A program made the translations under genes and the position numbers. Positions 41,036 through 50,015 of a DNA stretch of 64,000 nt are shown piece after piece. Numbering within the stretch: position 1 is the first letter of the stretch; each line of letters begins with the position of its first letter. The stretch comes from DTPU01 sp963827855 (lineage in GTDB: Bacteria > Planctomycetota > Phycisphaerae > Sedimentisphaerales > Anaerobacaceae). The stretch is from assembly GCA_963827855.1 (NCBI GenBank), contig CAWHBY010000001.1:1198560-1262559 (forward strand). The letters run 5' to 3'. The notes under the pieces were generated by a model. That model was not told where the DNA came from and did not search any database. It saw only the letters and a list, made by a program, of their open reading frames with translations.

Positions 41036-41485
41036 ATGAAAGTGTCGACAAGGACCCGCTATGGAATAAGAGCAGTGGTTGAGTTGGCCAGAATGGAAGG
41101 GCAAACCCCACTGCAGCTCAGGGTGATTGGTGAACGAGAGGAGATCTCGGTCAAGTACCTCGAACAGTTGATGGCAGTCCTGAAGGCCGGTGGACTGGTT
41201 CGCAGCGTCAGGGGGGCGAAGGGTGGTTATGTTCTGGCCCGTCCGGCGGATCAGATCAGGATGGATGAGGTGTACCGCTGTTTGGAAGGACCGCTCGTAA
41301 CCGTTGAGTGCATCGAGGACCCTGAAGCCTGCAAGAGGGTGGCAGATTGTGCAGCCCGGGAGCTTTGGGTCAAAGTCGAGCAGGCCGTTCATGAGGTTCT
41401 GGCCTCCACAACCGTCGCAGACATTGCGGAGAAGGCCAATGAAGTGTCAGAGAAGCAACAAGGTCAAGAGGATCAGAGCAGCTAA
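41036..41485 (+). CDS. Rrf2-family transcriptional regulator, probable Fe-S sensor
   Basis: 149 residues. The winged-helix DNA-binding domain is typical: 'MKVSTRTRYGIRAVVELA', 'ISVKYLEQLMAVLKAGGLV' and 'GAKGGYVLARPADQIRM'. Three cysteines follow, spaced C-x6-C-x5-C in 'VECIEDPEACKRVADCA', close to the cluster-binding spacing of IscR/NsrR/RsrR proteins. It heads an operon for cysteine synthesis and Fe-S assembly and starts 8 bases before cysK, so feedback control of that operon by cluster or cysteine status is likely. IscR-like and CymR-like roles both fit; the cysteines favour cluster sensing. Confidence 0.88.
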   Translation: MKVSTRTRYGIRAVVELARMEGQTPLQLRVIGEREEISVKYLEQLMAVLKAGGLVRSVRGAKGGYVLARPADQIRMDEVYRCLEGPLVTVECIEDPEACKRVADCAARELWVKVEQAVHEVLASTTVADIAEKANEVSEKQQGQEDQSS

Positions 41486-41493
41486 CAAGGTGC

Positions 41494-42426
41494 ATGGCCA
41501 TGAGCGCGATTTTTGAAGATGTTACCGCATCCATAGGATTCACGCCGTTGGTGAGGATCAACAAGCTTGGATCTCCGCAGTGCACGATCCTGGCCAAGCT
41601 TGAATCTAGGAATCCCTGTGGAAGCGTCAAGGACCGGGTGGCCAAGGCCATGATAGACGATGCCGAGGAACAGGGACTGATCAAGTCGGATACCGTCATC
41701 ATAGAGCCGACCAGCGGCAACATGGGGATTGGCCTGGCCTTCATCTGCGCTGCGCGGGGATATCGTCTGATTCTGGCCATGCCCGAATCCATGAGCGTGG
41801 AACGACGCAAGATCCTGGGGATGTTCGGCGCGGAGATCGTCACGACCCCTTCGGATCAGGGGATGGCGGGTGCGGTGAAGAAGGCCACCGAGCTCATGGC
41901 CCAATACCCTGACAGCTTCATGCCACAGCAGTTCAACAACCCGGCCAACCCCCAGGTGCACCGGGAGACCACGGCCAATGAAATCTGGGTTGACACCGAT
42001 GGCAGGGTCGATATCCTCGTGGCGGGCGTGGGGACCGGAGGTACCCTGACGGGGTGCGGGGAGGTGCTCAAGGAACATAATCCGAGTCTGCAGGTTGTGG
42101 CCGTGGAGCCCAGGGATTCGGCAGTGCTGTCCGGTGGACCGCCGGGCCGCCACAGTATTCAGGGGATTGGTGCAGGCTTTGTTCCCGACGTGCTGAATGC
42201 CCAGGTGATCGACGAGATCATCCAGGTGTCCGGTGAAGACGCCACGCACGTCACCCGGCAGTTGGCGGTCAAAGAGGGTCTGTTGGTGGGGATCAGCTCA
42301 GGGGCGGCCATGTGGGCGGCCATGCAGGTCTCGGAAAGACCCTCCCATCACGGCAAGGTGATTGTCGTGATCCTGCCGGATACCGGGGAGCGATACGTCT
42401 CCACCGACCTTTTTGAAGGGCTGTGA
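41494..42426 (+). CDS. cysK: cysteine synthase (O-acetylserine sulfhydrylase)
   Basis: 310 residues, standard length. The PLP lysine is in 'NPCGSVKDRVAKAM', the substrate loop in 'IEPTSGNMGIGLAF', the phosphate-binding glycines in 'LVAGVGTGGTLTGCGE', and the C-terminal serine motif in 'LVGISSGAAMWAAM'. It makes cysteine from O-acetylserine and sulfide in the cytoplasm. The next gene supplies O-acetylserine and overlaps it by four bases (GTGA). ATG 41494 is used; ATG 41500 is two codons later and has better spacing from AAGG. Confidence 0.93.
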   Translation: MAMSAIFEDVTASIGFTPLVRINKLGSPQCTILAKLESRNPCGSVKDRVAKAMIDDAEEQGLIKSDTVIIEPTSGNMGIGLAFICAARGYRLILAMPESMSVERRKILGMFGAEIVTTPSDQGMAGAVKKATELMAQYPDSFMPQQFNNPANPQVHRETTANEIWVDTDGRVDILVAGVGTGGTLTGCGEVLKEHNPSLQVVAVEPRDSAVLSGGPPGRHSIQGIGAGFVPDVLNAQVIDEIIQVSGEDATHVTRQLAVKEGLLVGISSGAAMWAAMQVSERPSHHGKVIVVILPDTGERYVSTDLFEGL

Positions 42427-43421
42427 GCAACCAGGAGTACAGAGTGAAGCAGAGACGTTTGACGACCCGCAAGATCGATGCCTTGGTGAATCAGGTCGCT
42501 GCGACGTACCGGGGTGACCATGGCATCAACTTCATCGACGTGTCCAGCCTTCCGATCAGGGGCAAGATCCTGGAGTGCCTGGACCTGCTCTTTGAGGTCC
42601 TGTTTCCGGGGCATACCGGAAGACGGATCGTGACGCGGTCCAACATCGGGTACATCGTGGGTGACCTGCTGTGTGACATCAACACCGAGTTGGCCGAGCA
42701 GGTCGAGCGGGCTTATCGCTATGACTGCCAGATCAAGGCCTGCCTGGGCTGTGACTGCCGGACCAAGGCGGAGAACACCACCTATGACCTGCTGATGAAG
42801 CTTCCGATGATTCGCGAGTGGCTCAAGGGCGACGTGGAGGCGGCCTTTGCAGGCGACCCGGCCGCCAAGAGCCACGAGGAGATCGTGATCAGCTATCCCT
42901 GCATCACGGCCATCGCCACGTATCGGATCGCCCATGAGCTGTATCTCAGGGACGTCCCGTTGATTCCCCGGATCATGACCGAGTGTGCCCATGCCCGGAC
43001 GGGCATCGACATCCATCCGGGCGCGCGGATCGGCAGGAACTTCTTCATCGACCATGGCACCGGCGTGGTGATCGGCGAGACGAGCATCATCGGAGACCGC
43101 GTCCGGATCTACCAGGGGGTCACCCTGGGCGCCCTGAGCTTTGCCCGGGACAGCCAGGGGCGGATCCTCAAGGGAGGCAAGCGGCATCCGACGATCGAGG
43201 ATGACGTGACGATCTATGCTGAGGCCACGATCCTGGGTGACGTGGTGATCGGCAAGGGCGCGGTGATTGGCGGAAACGTGTGGGTCAAGCAGTCCGTGCA
43301 GCCGAGCGTGACGGTGACGCTCTCCAGCCCTGATCTGGTGTACTCGGATCGCGGTCGCAAGGACAGCCACCCGGCCGGCAGGAAAGAGAAGCGTAAGAGT
43401 CCCCGGAGGACCAGCCGTTGA
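42423..43421 (+). CDS. cysE: serine O-acetyltransferase
   Basis: 332 residues. The start is GTG 42423, overlapping the cysK stop as GTGA. A helical N-terminal half with a cysteine-containing 'KACLGCDCRTKA' leads to the left-handed beta-helix acetyltransferase domain: 'ARTGIDIHPGARIGRNFFID', 'GTGVVIGETSIIGDRVRIYQ', 'GVTLGALSF', 'KRHPTIEDDVTIYA' and 'GKGAVIGGNVWV'. It acetylates serine to give the CysK substrate. It resembles the longer SrpH/EpsC-like serine acetyltransferases. The C-terminal tail is unusually basic (GRKEKRKSPRRTSR) and overlaps the next gene by four bases. Confidence 0.9.
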   Translation: MSNQEYRVKQRRLTTRKIDALVNQVAATYRGDHGINFIDVSSLPIRGKILECLDLLFEVLFPGHTGRRIVTRSNIGYIVGDLLCDINTELAEQVERAYRYDCQIKACLGCDCRTKAENTTYDLLMKLPMIREWLKGDVEAAFAGDPAAKSHEEIVISYPCITAIATYRIAHELYLRDVPLIPRIMTECAHARTGIDIHPGARIGRNFFIDHGTGVVIGETSIIGDRVRIYQGVTLGALSFARDSQGRILKGGKRHPTIEDDVTIYAEATILGDVVIGKGAVIGGNVWVKQSVQPSVTVTLSSPDLVYSDRGRKDSHPAGRKEKRKSPRRTSR

Positions 43422-44338
43422 GTGCGGTGTTGGCTGACAAGATTCAGGACTTGAAGAAGAAACGCAAGGCCGTGATCCTGGCGCACAACTATCAGCCGCC
43501 GGAGATCCAGGACGTGGCGGATTTCTGCGGGGATTCCCTAGGGCTGAGCGTCCAGGCGGCCAAGACCCAGGCCGAGACGATCGTGTTCTGCGGCGTCCGG
43601 TTCATGGCCGAGACTGCGGCGGTCCTTTCGCCTGCGAAGATCGTCCTGCTTCCGGAGCCCAGGGCGGGCTGTCCCATGGCGGACATGATCACGGCCGATC
43701 AGCTCCGCCAGCTCAAGGCCCAGCATCCGGGCGCGATCGTGGTGTGCTACGTCAACAGCACTGCGGACGTGAAGGCCGAGAGTGATACCTGCTGTACCTC
43801 CGCCAATGCCGTGGACGTGGTGGGCCGGTTGCCGGAGGACAGGCCCATCCTCTTTGTGCCGGATCAGAACCTGGGCGAGCATGTGGCCCGTATGACAGGG
43901 AGGAACATGATCCTCTGGCCGGGCTACTGTAGAACCCACGTGCTGATCTCGGAGGAGGACATCCGGGCCGCCAAGGCAAGGGCTCCGGACGCCGTGGTCA
44001 TGGCCCACCCTGAGTGCACGTCGCCGGTCCGTGCCCTAGCGGACTGCGTCCTCAGCACGGGTCAGATGCTGAAACGGGTCAAGCAGGGTCCGGAACTGCG
44101 GTTCATCGTCGCGACCGAGACGGGGATCCTGCATGCACTCAAGAAGGAGAACCCAGACGCCGAATACATCCCGGCCCTGGACCGGGCGGTCTGTCCGAAT
44201 ATGAAGAAGATCACGCTGGAGAAGCTGCTTTGGGCCCTGGAAGACATGAACTGCCGGGTCGTTGTGGACCCGGAGATTGCGATCCGGGCACGGGCGGCCC
44301 TGGATAGGATGCTAGAGGTGACGCCGAGGGCGTCGTAG
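43418..44338 (+). CDS. nadA: quinolinate synthase A
   Basis: 306 residues. It starts at TTG 43418, overlapping the cysE stop as TTGA; GTG 43424 is an alternative. The NadA fold is clear: 'AVILAHNYQPPEIQDVADF', 'GDSLGLSVQAA', 'TIVFCGVRFMAETA', 'AGCPMADMITADQL', 'VVCYVNSTADVKAESD', 'VMAHPECTSPV' and 'RAVCPNMKKITLEKL'. The cysteines in CGV, PEC and VCPNM are the three [4Fe-4S] ligands. It condenses iminoaspartate and dihydroxyacetone phosphate in NAD synthesis. As a fragile Fe-S enzyme, its place directly before the cluster-assembly genes is sensible. Confidence 0.93.
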   Translation: MSAVLADKIQDLKKKRKAVILAHNYQPPEIQDVADFCGDSLGLSVQAAKTQAETIVFCGVRFMAETAAVLSPAKIVLLPEPRAGCPMADMITADQLRQLKAQHPGAIVVCYVNSTADVKAESDTCCTSANAVDVVGRLPEDRPILFVPDQNLGEHVARMTGRNMILWPGYCRTHVLISEEDIRAAKARAPDAVVMAHPECTSPVRALADCVLSTGQMLKRVKQGPELRFIVATETGILHALKKENPDAEYIPALDRAVCPNMKKITLEKLLWALEDMNCRVVVDPEIAIRARAALDRMLEVTPRAS

Positions 44339-44414
44339 GCTAGAAGAGACGAATCGGCGAATGGGAAGAACGCATAGCTCATAGCTCAGAACGAAGAATC
44401 TTGGAGTAATAGTC

Positions 44415-45029
44415 ATGTGGGAATACACAGACAAGGTATGGGACCATTTCTACAATCCCCGGAACGTCGGTGAGATCGAGAATCCCGACGGCGTGGGTGA
44501 GGTCGGATCCCTGGCGTGCGGTGATGCCCTGAAGCTCACCTTCAAGCTCGACGACCATGGCCGGATCCAGGAGGCCAAGTTCAAGACGTTCGGCTGCGCC
44601 AGCGCCATCGCCTCCTCCTCGGTGCTGACCGAGATGATCAAGGGCAAGACCCTCGATGCGGCGGCCCGGATCACCAACAAGGACATCGCCGATGTCCTGG
44701 GCGGCCTGCCTGAACAGAAGATGCACTGCTCGGTCATGGGGATGGAGGCCCTGGAGGCGGCGATCGCCCACTACCGGGGCGCCAAGGCCGCCGTACACAA
44801 GGACACCGAGGGCCACATCGTGTGCACCTGCTTTGGCGTGACGGACAAGGAAATCGAGCGGGTCATCCGTGAAAACGACCTGACCACCGTCGAGCAGGTC
44901 ACCAACTACTGCAAGGCGGGCGGTGGCTGCGGCGGGTGCAAGGGCGAGATCGAGAAGATCATCGCTGCAGTCCAGCAGGACAAGGTCAAGCAGGCCCACG
45001 CGTCGCCCGCCAAGCGGGGGCGAAGCTGA
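44415..45029 (+). CDS. nifU: NifU-type Fe-S scaffold (IscU domain plus BFD-like [2Fe-2S] domain)
   Basis: 204 residues with GGAG about eight bases upstream. The N-terminal IscU domain carries cluster-ligand cysteines in 'VGSLACGDALKLTF', 'KTFGCASAIASSS' and 'QKMHCSVMGMEAL'. The middle BFD-like domain has 'VCTCFGVTDKEIERVI' and 'YCKAGGGCGGCKGEI'. Classic NifU continues with a C-terminal Nfu domain in the same chain. Here the chain ends 'PAKRGRS' just after a GGGGG run (45016-45020) and Nfu follows in another frame. One more G would join them. It scaffolds cluster assembly with NifS, encoded downstream. Confidence 0.9.
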   Translation: MWEYTDKVWDHFYNPRNVGEIENPDGVGEVGSLACGDALKLTFKLDDHGRIQEAKFKTFGCASAIASSSVLTEMIKGKTLDAAARITNKDIADVLGGLPEQKMHCSVMGMEALEAAIAHYRGAKAAVHKDTEGHIVCTCFGVTDKEIERVIRENDLTTVEQVTNYCKAGGGCGGCKGEIEKIIAAVQQDKVKQAHASPAKRGRS

Positions 45030-45280
45030 CCAACCTCCAGAAGATCCAGCTCGTGCAGCAGACCATCAACGAGCAGATCCGGCCGGGGTTGCGGGCCCAT
45101 GGCGGCAACATCGAGTTGGTGGACGTGGACGGCAACAAGGTGATCGTGGCCCTGCGGGGCATGTGCAGCCAGTGTCCGACCGCGGAGTTCACCATGAAGG
45201 ACGTGGTCGAGGCCAAGCTGCGGGAATTCGTCGCTGAGGATCTGTTCGTGGAAGAGGCCCCCCAATCGGAGATCTCATGA
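45026..45280 (+). CDS. Nfu-domain Fe-S carrier, split from NifU
   Basis: About 84 residues. The family-like sequence begins right at 'LTNLQKIQLVQQTINEQIRP', includes 'LRAHGGNIELVDVDGNKVIV' and the CxxC cluster site 'GMCSQCPTAEF', and ends 'EEAPQSEIS'. No ATG is available. CTG 45026 overlaps the NifU stop as CTGA with GGGGG five bases upstream; GTG 45053 would cut into the domain. Either translation is coupled from CTG, or the domain is really the third part of NifU and a missing or slipped G separates them. It receives or delivers [4Fe-4S] clusters. Confidence 0.75.
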   Translation: MTNLQKIQLVQQTINEQIRPGLRAHGGNIELVDVDGNKVIVALRGMCSQCPTAEFTMKDVVEAKLREFVAEDLFVEEAPQSEIS

Positions 45281-46449
45281 TGGTGGATCAATCGCGCATC
45301 GTGTATCTGGACAACAATGCCACGACCCGGGTCAGTGATGAGGTCTTTGAGGAAATTAAGCCCTATTTCTCACGCCTGTACGGCAATCCGTCGAGTATGC
45401 ACGCCTTTGGCGGCCAGATCGCGCAGAAGGTCCGCCATGCCCGCCAGCAGGTGGCGGAGCTGCTGGGGTGCGATCCCTCGGAGATCATCTTTACGGCAGG
45501 CGGCACTGAGAGTGACAACGCGGCCATCCAGGGCACACTGGCGGCATCGCCGCAGCGCCGCAAGATCATCACCACCCGCGTGGAGCACCCGGCAGTCCTG
45601 GCCGTGTGCAGGGACCTGGAGGCCCGAGGCTACACGGTGGTGGAGCTGGGAGTGGATCGCGAAGGCTTGCTCGATCTAGGGGATCTCGAAGAGCAGTTGG
45701 ACGATGATACGGCCCTGGTCACCATCATGTACGCCAACAATGAGACGGGCGTGGTCTTTCCCATGGAGCAGATTGCGGAGAAGGTGGTCAGTCGGGGCAT
45801 TCCGTTCCACACAGACGCCGTGCAGGCGGTAGGCAAGATCCCACTCAAGCTGTCGGAAGGCAGCATCAGCCTGCTGAGTCTGTCCGGCCACAAACTTCAT
45901 GCGCCCAAGGGCATTGGCGTTCTGTACGTTCGCAAGGGGACCCGCCTGGCTCCGTTCATCTTGGGCGGCCACCAGGAGGGCGGCCGGCGTGCAGGCACGG
46001 AGAACGTCGCTGGCATCATCGGTCTGGGCAAGGCCTGTGAGCTGGCCGGGCAATTCATGGACGAGGAGAACACGAAGGTCCGGCGGTTGCGTGACAGGCT
46101 GGAGCACGGCATCCTCAAGAGCTGTCCGGATGCCATGCTCAACGGCCACAAGACCGATCGCCTCCCCAACACCACCAACATCAGCTTCGAGTACGTCGAG
46201 GGCGAGGCGATCCTCCTGCTCCTCAATCGCTTCGGTATCTGCGCAAGCAGCGGCTCCGCGTGCACCTCCGGCTCACTGGAACCCTCGCACGTGCTGCGGG
46301 CCATGGGCGTGCCGTTCACTGCAGCGCACGGGTCGATCCGGTTCAGCCTCAGCCGCTACACGACCCAGGAGGAGGTCGACCTGGTCATCGAGAAGCTGCC
46401 GCCGGTCATCCAGAGGCTCCGCGAGCTCTCGCCCTTCGTGCCCAAGTAG
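45277..46449 (+). CDS. nifS: cysteine desulfurase
   Basis: 390 residues. ATG 45277 overlaps the Nfu stop as ATGA. The PLP-binding region is 'RIVYLDNNATTRVSDEVFEE' with 'TAGGTESDNAAIQG', 'YANNETGVVFPMEQIA' and the lysine in 'SLSGHKLHAPKGIG'. The persulfide cysteine lies in 'ICASSGSACTSGSLEPS', as in NifS/IscS enzymes. It removes sulfur from cysteine made by the upstream cysK/cysE pair and passes it to the NifU scaffold. It is the last gene of the operon; a repeat-rich spacer follows. Confidence 0.93.
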   Translation: MMVDQSRIVYLDNNATTRVSDEVFEEIKPYFSRLYGNPSSMHAFGGQIAQKVRHARQQVAELLGCDPSEIIFTAGGTESDNAAIQGTLAASPQRRKIITTRVEHPAVLAVCRDLEARGYTVVELGVDREGLLDLGDLEEQLDDDTALVTIMYANNETGVVFPMEQIAEKVVSRGIPFHTDAVQAVGKIPLKLSEGSISLLSLSGHKLHAPKGIGVLYVRKGTRLAPFILGGHQEGGRRAGTENVAGIIGLGKACELAGQFMDEENTKVRRLRDRLEHGILKSCPDAMLNGHKTDRLPNTTNISFEYVEGEAILLLLNRFGICASSGSACTSGSLEPSHVLRAMGVPFTAAHGSIRFSLSRYTTQEEVDLVIEKLPPVIQRLRELSPFVPK

Positions 46450-46452
46450 CCC

Positions 46453-46535
46453 GTCGAGTTGCGGGTTACGAGTTGCGGGTAGCGAGTTGCGGGTTACGGG
46501 TGTCTCCGATTCTCCGTTTCGCCCATTCTCCGGCA
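46453..46535. repeat. period-7 plus period-8 composite repeat
   Basis: 7-base units GAGTTGC, GGGTTAC, GAGTTGC, GGGTAGC, GAGTTGC, GGGTTAC, then 8-base units CTCCGATT, CTCCGTTT, CGCCCATT. It has the same module order as 30432-30541. Confidence 0.65.
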
Positions 46536-46618
46536 TTCAAGCTCGTTGCCCCGCCCGGGGGAGCGTGGTAGAATCGGCCTGGCATTTGACGGTTCGATTC
46601 TCAGGGGCTGGGCCTGGT

Positions 46619-47678
46619 ATGGAAGAACCTACGGATGACGTTCTGGACCTGGTGAGGGAACAGCACTCTCAGGCCGTACGCAGGTCGTTACGGGCACTGA
46701 TCATCCAGCCCGGCGCGATCGGCGACTGCATTCTGACCCTGCCCTTGGCTCAGTTTCTGAGAGATGGCCTGGGGCTTGGCGCAGTCGACATCCTGGGCCA
46801 TACAGAGTACCTCAGTGCCTTTCCAGGCAGGACCTGCGTGGATGCCGTGCGGTCCATGGATTCCATGGATCTGCATCGTCTCTTTGCAGAGCCGAGCCGC
46901 TTCGATCTGGACCTGGCTGACCATGATCCCTTGATCGTCGCCTTCTCAGAGTACACCTGGATCGTGAGCTTCCTGGGCGAGCCCGATGGCCCCTTCGAGA
47001 AGAACCTCATCTACGCCACTCATTGCAGCCACAGCGCAGAGGTCATGTCCTTGCGACTCAAACCGGCAGGAGGCTGCGACATGCATCTGGCCGATTTCTA
47101 CATCCGTCAGTTCGAGGACCAGAGCCCTGTGCCGCTGCAGATGCCGGGGTCGTTGCTCGGCCGGGTGCTGATCCGGCCCATGGAGGCGGACAAGGAACGC
47201 GGGGTCCAGATCCTCAAGGCCGCGGGCGTGGATGCGTCTGCCTCGCTGGTGATCGTGCATCCGGGCAGCGGCGGGCAGGCCAAGTGCTGGCACGTCGACA
47301 ACTTCCTCGCTGTCGCCAAAGAGCTTCGGAGCCGGGGTGTTCAGGTGGTGTTCTTACTCGGGCCTGCCGAGCAGGAGCGTCTGGATCATACGGCCAAGGC
47401 CCGGCTGCGGCGGAGAGGCAAGGTCCTAGCGGACCTCCCCCTGGAGGAGGTCGTGGCTGTATTGACCTGCGCAGGCCTTTGTCGGAAACGACAGCGGTAT
47501 CAGCCACATGGCAGGCGCACTGGGGAGGAAGACCGTCACCGTGTTCGGCCCCACGGACCCGGAGATCTACCGGCCGATCGGCCCCAGGGGCTCGATCGTG
47601 TGTGATCCCACGTCTGGCTTTGCCCAACAGCCGAACGCAGAGGTGCAGCAGCAGGTGCTGATGCACCTGCTGCATTGA
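46619..47678 (+). CDS. family 9 glycosyltransferase (heptosyltransferase-like), frameshifted
   Basis: ATG 46619. The N-terminal Rossmann half begins 'LRALIIQPGAIGDCILTLPL', the classic GT9 opening. The second half has 'LVIVHPGSGGQAKCWHVDNF' and 'GVQVVFLLGPAEQERLD'. After 'VVAVLTCA' (near 47475) the frame changes by one and continues 'FVGNDSGISHMAGALG', 'KTVTVFGPTDPEIYRPIG' and a tail rich in Gln, ending at 47678. GT9 enzymes transfer heptose or similar sugars to lipopolysaccharide core or other surface glycans at the inner membrane. Nothing of the domain is lost, so a sequence error is likely. Confidence 0.82.
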
Positions 47679-47744
47679 CGATTGACTATCTGAGGAAGTG
47701 GAGAAATAGTGAATCGACAACAGTAAGTACCGAGGGAGGTACGC

Positions 47745-50006
47745 ATGGCGAGAGAACGCGTTCGGGAGCGAGCTGTATCGACGGCGGCGGTCATAGTCCT
47801 TGGACTCTGCCTTCTCAGTGGGCTCTGCAACGGCGAGACCGGACCTCAGGATTCCTCCTCCAATCGCCTGGCCGTGGCCATCCTAAGCTTTGAGAATGCG
47901 GCCGGCGACGCCAACGATGCGCACTGGAGTGAGGGGATCGCGGGCCTGCTGGTTCACGAGCTTGGGGCCGTCAAGGCGGCGCGACTGTCTTCTGATACGG
48001 CGATCCGATATGCCCTCGAGAAGAACGGCCTGGACCGAGGCTCTGCGATCGATGTGAACCAGGCCCGTGCTGTCGGCGAGTGCATCGAGGTCCAGCGGGT
48101 GATCTGGGGGCAGTTCAGGCGAGAGACCGGCGTGTGGCAGGTCACTTTGCGGATACTGAATGTGGCCACGGGCAGGGCATCGCCGGAACTGGTGGCCCGC
48201 GGCACGGACTGGTTTGCGGGCGCGGACACATTGGCTGACGCGGCGCTCACCTATCTCCAGATCGACCCCAACAAGGCCGAGAAGGCGAAGATGCGACGCA
48301 GATACACCACGTCGGCCGTTAGCCTGGAGGGCCTGGTCAGGGGCTTCTGGCTTCAGGCAAGAGGGCAGCCCTGCTCACAGCAGGAGGACTCTCTTCGCCA
48401 CGCGATGGAAGCGGATCCGAACAGCGCCGCGGTCCGCGTAGCCTTGGGCGCGACACTCCTCAACCTTGGGAAACTGGTTGAAGCGGAACGGCTGATGAGG
48501 CAGGCCATTGCCATGGACCCCAATTCGTTCAATGGCCACGAGGCCTTGGCCTTCTTGTTCATGGCTCAGGGTGAATTGGCCGGCGTAGAGGAGCACATGC
48601 GCAAGTCATGCGAGCTCGATCCTGACGATGCATCATGTGCTGCCATGCTGGCTCGTGTAATGGGACTGCAGCAGAGGTGGGATGAAGCGGTTGCCTTGGC
48701 GGAACGGGCCAGTCGTCTAGACCCGTTCGATTCGCAGTGTCGTGCCCACCTGGCCGCGATCTACGCCAGCCAACAGCAGCGAAAGAAGGCATTGGAGCAG
48801 CTCCGATCTGCGGAGACGTACTGCACTTCGGGCCCGGCGGGCGTCAACACACTGGTCGTCGTGGGGGAGACCTATCGGCAATTGGGGGAGAAACCCAAGG
48901 CCATTGACGCCTACCGGGAGGTCGTTGCGCAAGGCCGCCAGATGCAGCTCGACCCGCAGACCCTCTCGCGGATTGAGCAGAAGATGAAGTTCCTACGGGC
49001 CTCTCTGAGCCCCACTTTCATCAAGACAGACGTGCCCAAGACCTTCTCAGAGGAGGCCTTGGACCAGGCCCTTCGCGAGAGGCTCACCGAGGACGAGATG
49101 AAGGGAGTCAGACCTCTGTTTCACTGCACGCCACAGATGAAGGCCTGGGCTGCGGACCTGACCAAGGACGCCTCTACAGACCTTGACAAGGCCAAGGCCT
49201 TGTTTGACGGCATGACCCGCCGTGTCGAGGCGGCCCAAGGGTATCAGATCCGTACGGCCGAAGAGGTCTATGCAGCATGGAACAGACCGGCTGAGAGATT
49301 CTGGTGCGTGGACTACACGGCCCTGTACGTGGCCCTGGCCCGATCGCTGGGGCTCAAGGCCTTCGTCGCCAGGGTGGACAATGACCCGAATGGTTGGGTC
49401 ATCAGCCACGTCTGCGCTGCGGTGTTCCTGGACGACAGGGCCTTGCTGGTGGACGCAAGCTGGAACTGGTTCGGCGTCGCCCACAGGCGGTACGAGGTCA
49501 TGGATGACCTTCAGACCATTGCCCTGTACCAGATGGCACAGGCGAGCGTGGAAAAGGGCTGTAGGGTGGCCCTGAAGCTGTGTCCATCCATGCCCTTGGC
49601 CAAGGTCCTGTCGACCCAGTACACGGACCCCAACACCGCCCGCAAGGAGCTGGAGACCATGGGCGAGCCAGACCCCAACACCTTCACCGCATACGTGTAC
49701 TGGCTCGCCCGCGCAAAGATGGCTGGGTACAGTGCCCAGTATGACCTTGCGGAGGCCCATCTGCACAAGGCCATCTCCATGGCCCCGACCGAGGAGCAAG
49801 GCCACTACATGCTAGGGAGCCTGCTGCTCCGCCAGAATAGACTGCAAGAGGCCCGCGAGGAATACCAATGCTGCGTCACTGCATCGCGGCCAACCGTAGT
49901 GGAAGAGGCCCGGCGAAGGCTGGCCCAGATCAGCGAGCAGCTCTGGCAGCAGTCCCGCAAGCCTCCCGCCACCGATAACCAACAACCAGCAACCAACAAC
50001 CCATAA
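47745..50006 (+). CDS. exported TPR protein with transglutaminase-like domain
   Basis: 753 residues. GGGAGG precedes the ATG and a signal peptide follows (STAAVIVLGLCLLSGLCNGE). Residues about 40-190 resemble a TolB-N/FlgO-like domain (LAVAILSFENAAGD, EGIAGLLVHEL). TPR units occupy about 215-400 ('LRHAMEADPNSAAVRVALG', 'AIAMDPNSFNGHEALAF'). A transglutaminase-like fold follows at about 505-590, with Cys in 'RFWCVDYTALYVALARSLG', His in 'WVISHVCAAVFLDD' and Asp in 'LLVDASWNWFG'. Further TPR-like helices close the protein. The last codons (PPATDNQQPATNNP) come from a period-7 repeat. The enzymatic role is unproven; it may be a peptidase or a protein-interaction scaffold. Confidence 0.8.
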   Translation: MARERVRERAVSTAAVIVLGLCLLSGLCNGETGPQDSSSNRLAVAILSFENAAGDANDAHWSEGIAGLLVHELGAVKAARLSSDTAIRYALEKNGLDRGSAIDVNQARAVGECIEVQRVIWGQFRRETGVWQVTLRILNVATGRASPELVARGTDWFAGADTLADAALTYLQIDPNKAEKAKMRRRYTTSAVSLEGLVRGFWLQARGQPCSQQEDSLRHAMEADPNSAAVRVALGATLLNLGKLVEAERLMRQAIAMDPNSFNGHEALAFLFMAQGELAGVEEHMRKSCELDPDDASCAAMLARVMGLQQRWDEAVALAERASRLDPFDSQCRAHLAAIYASQQQRKKALEQLRSAETYCTSGPAGVNTLVVVGETYRQLGEKPKAIDAYREVVAQGRQMQLDPQTLSRIEQKMKFLRASLSPTFIKTDVPKTFSEEALDQALRERLTEDEMKGVRPLFHCTPQMKAWAADLTKDASTDLDKAKALFDGMTRRVEAAQGYQIRTAEEVYAAWNRPAERFWCVDYTALYVALARSLGLKAFVARVDNDPNGWVISHVCAAVFLDDRALLVDASWNWFGVAHRRYEVMDDLQTIALYQMAQASVEKGCRVALKLCPSMPLAKVLSTQYTDPNTARKELETMGEPDPNTFTAYVYWLARAKMAGYSAQYDLAEAHLHKAISMAPTEEQGHYMLGSLLLRQNRLQEAREEYQCCVTASRPTVVEEARRRLAQISEQLWQQSRKPPATDNQQPATNNP

Positions 50007-50010
50007 CCAA
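49971..50010. repeat. period-7 repeat forming a gene's 3' end
   Basis: Read on the minus strand: GGTTATG, GGTTGTT, GGTTGCT, GGTTGTT, GGTTATC. It encodes the low-complexity tail of the TPR protein and reaches its stop codon. Confidence 0.6.
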
Positions 50011-50015
50011 ACCTA

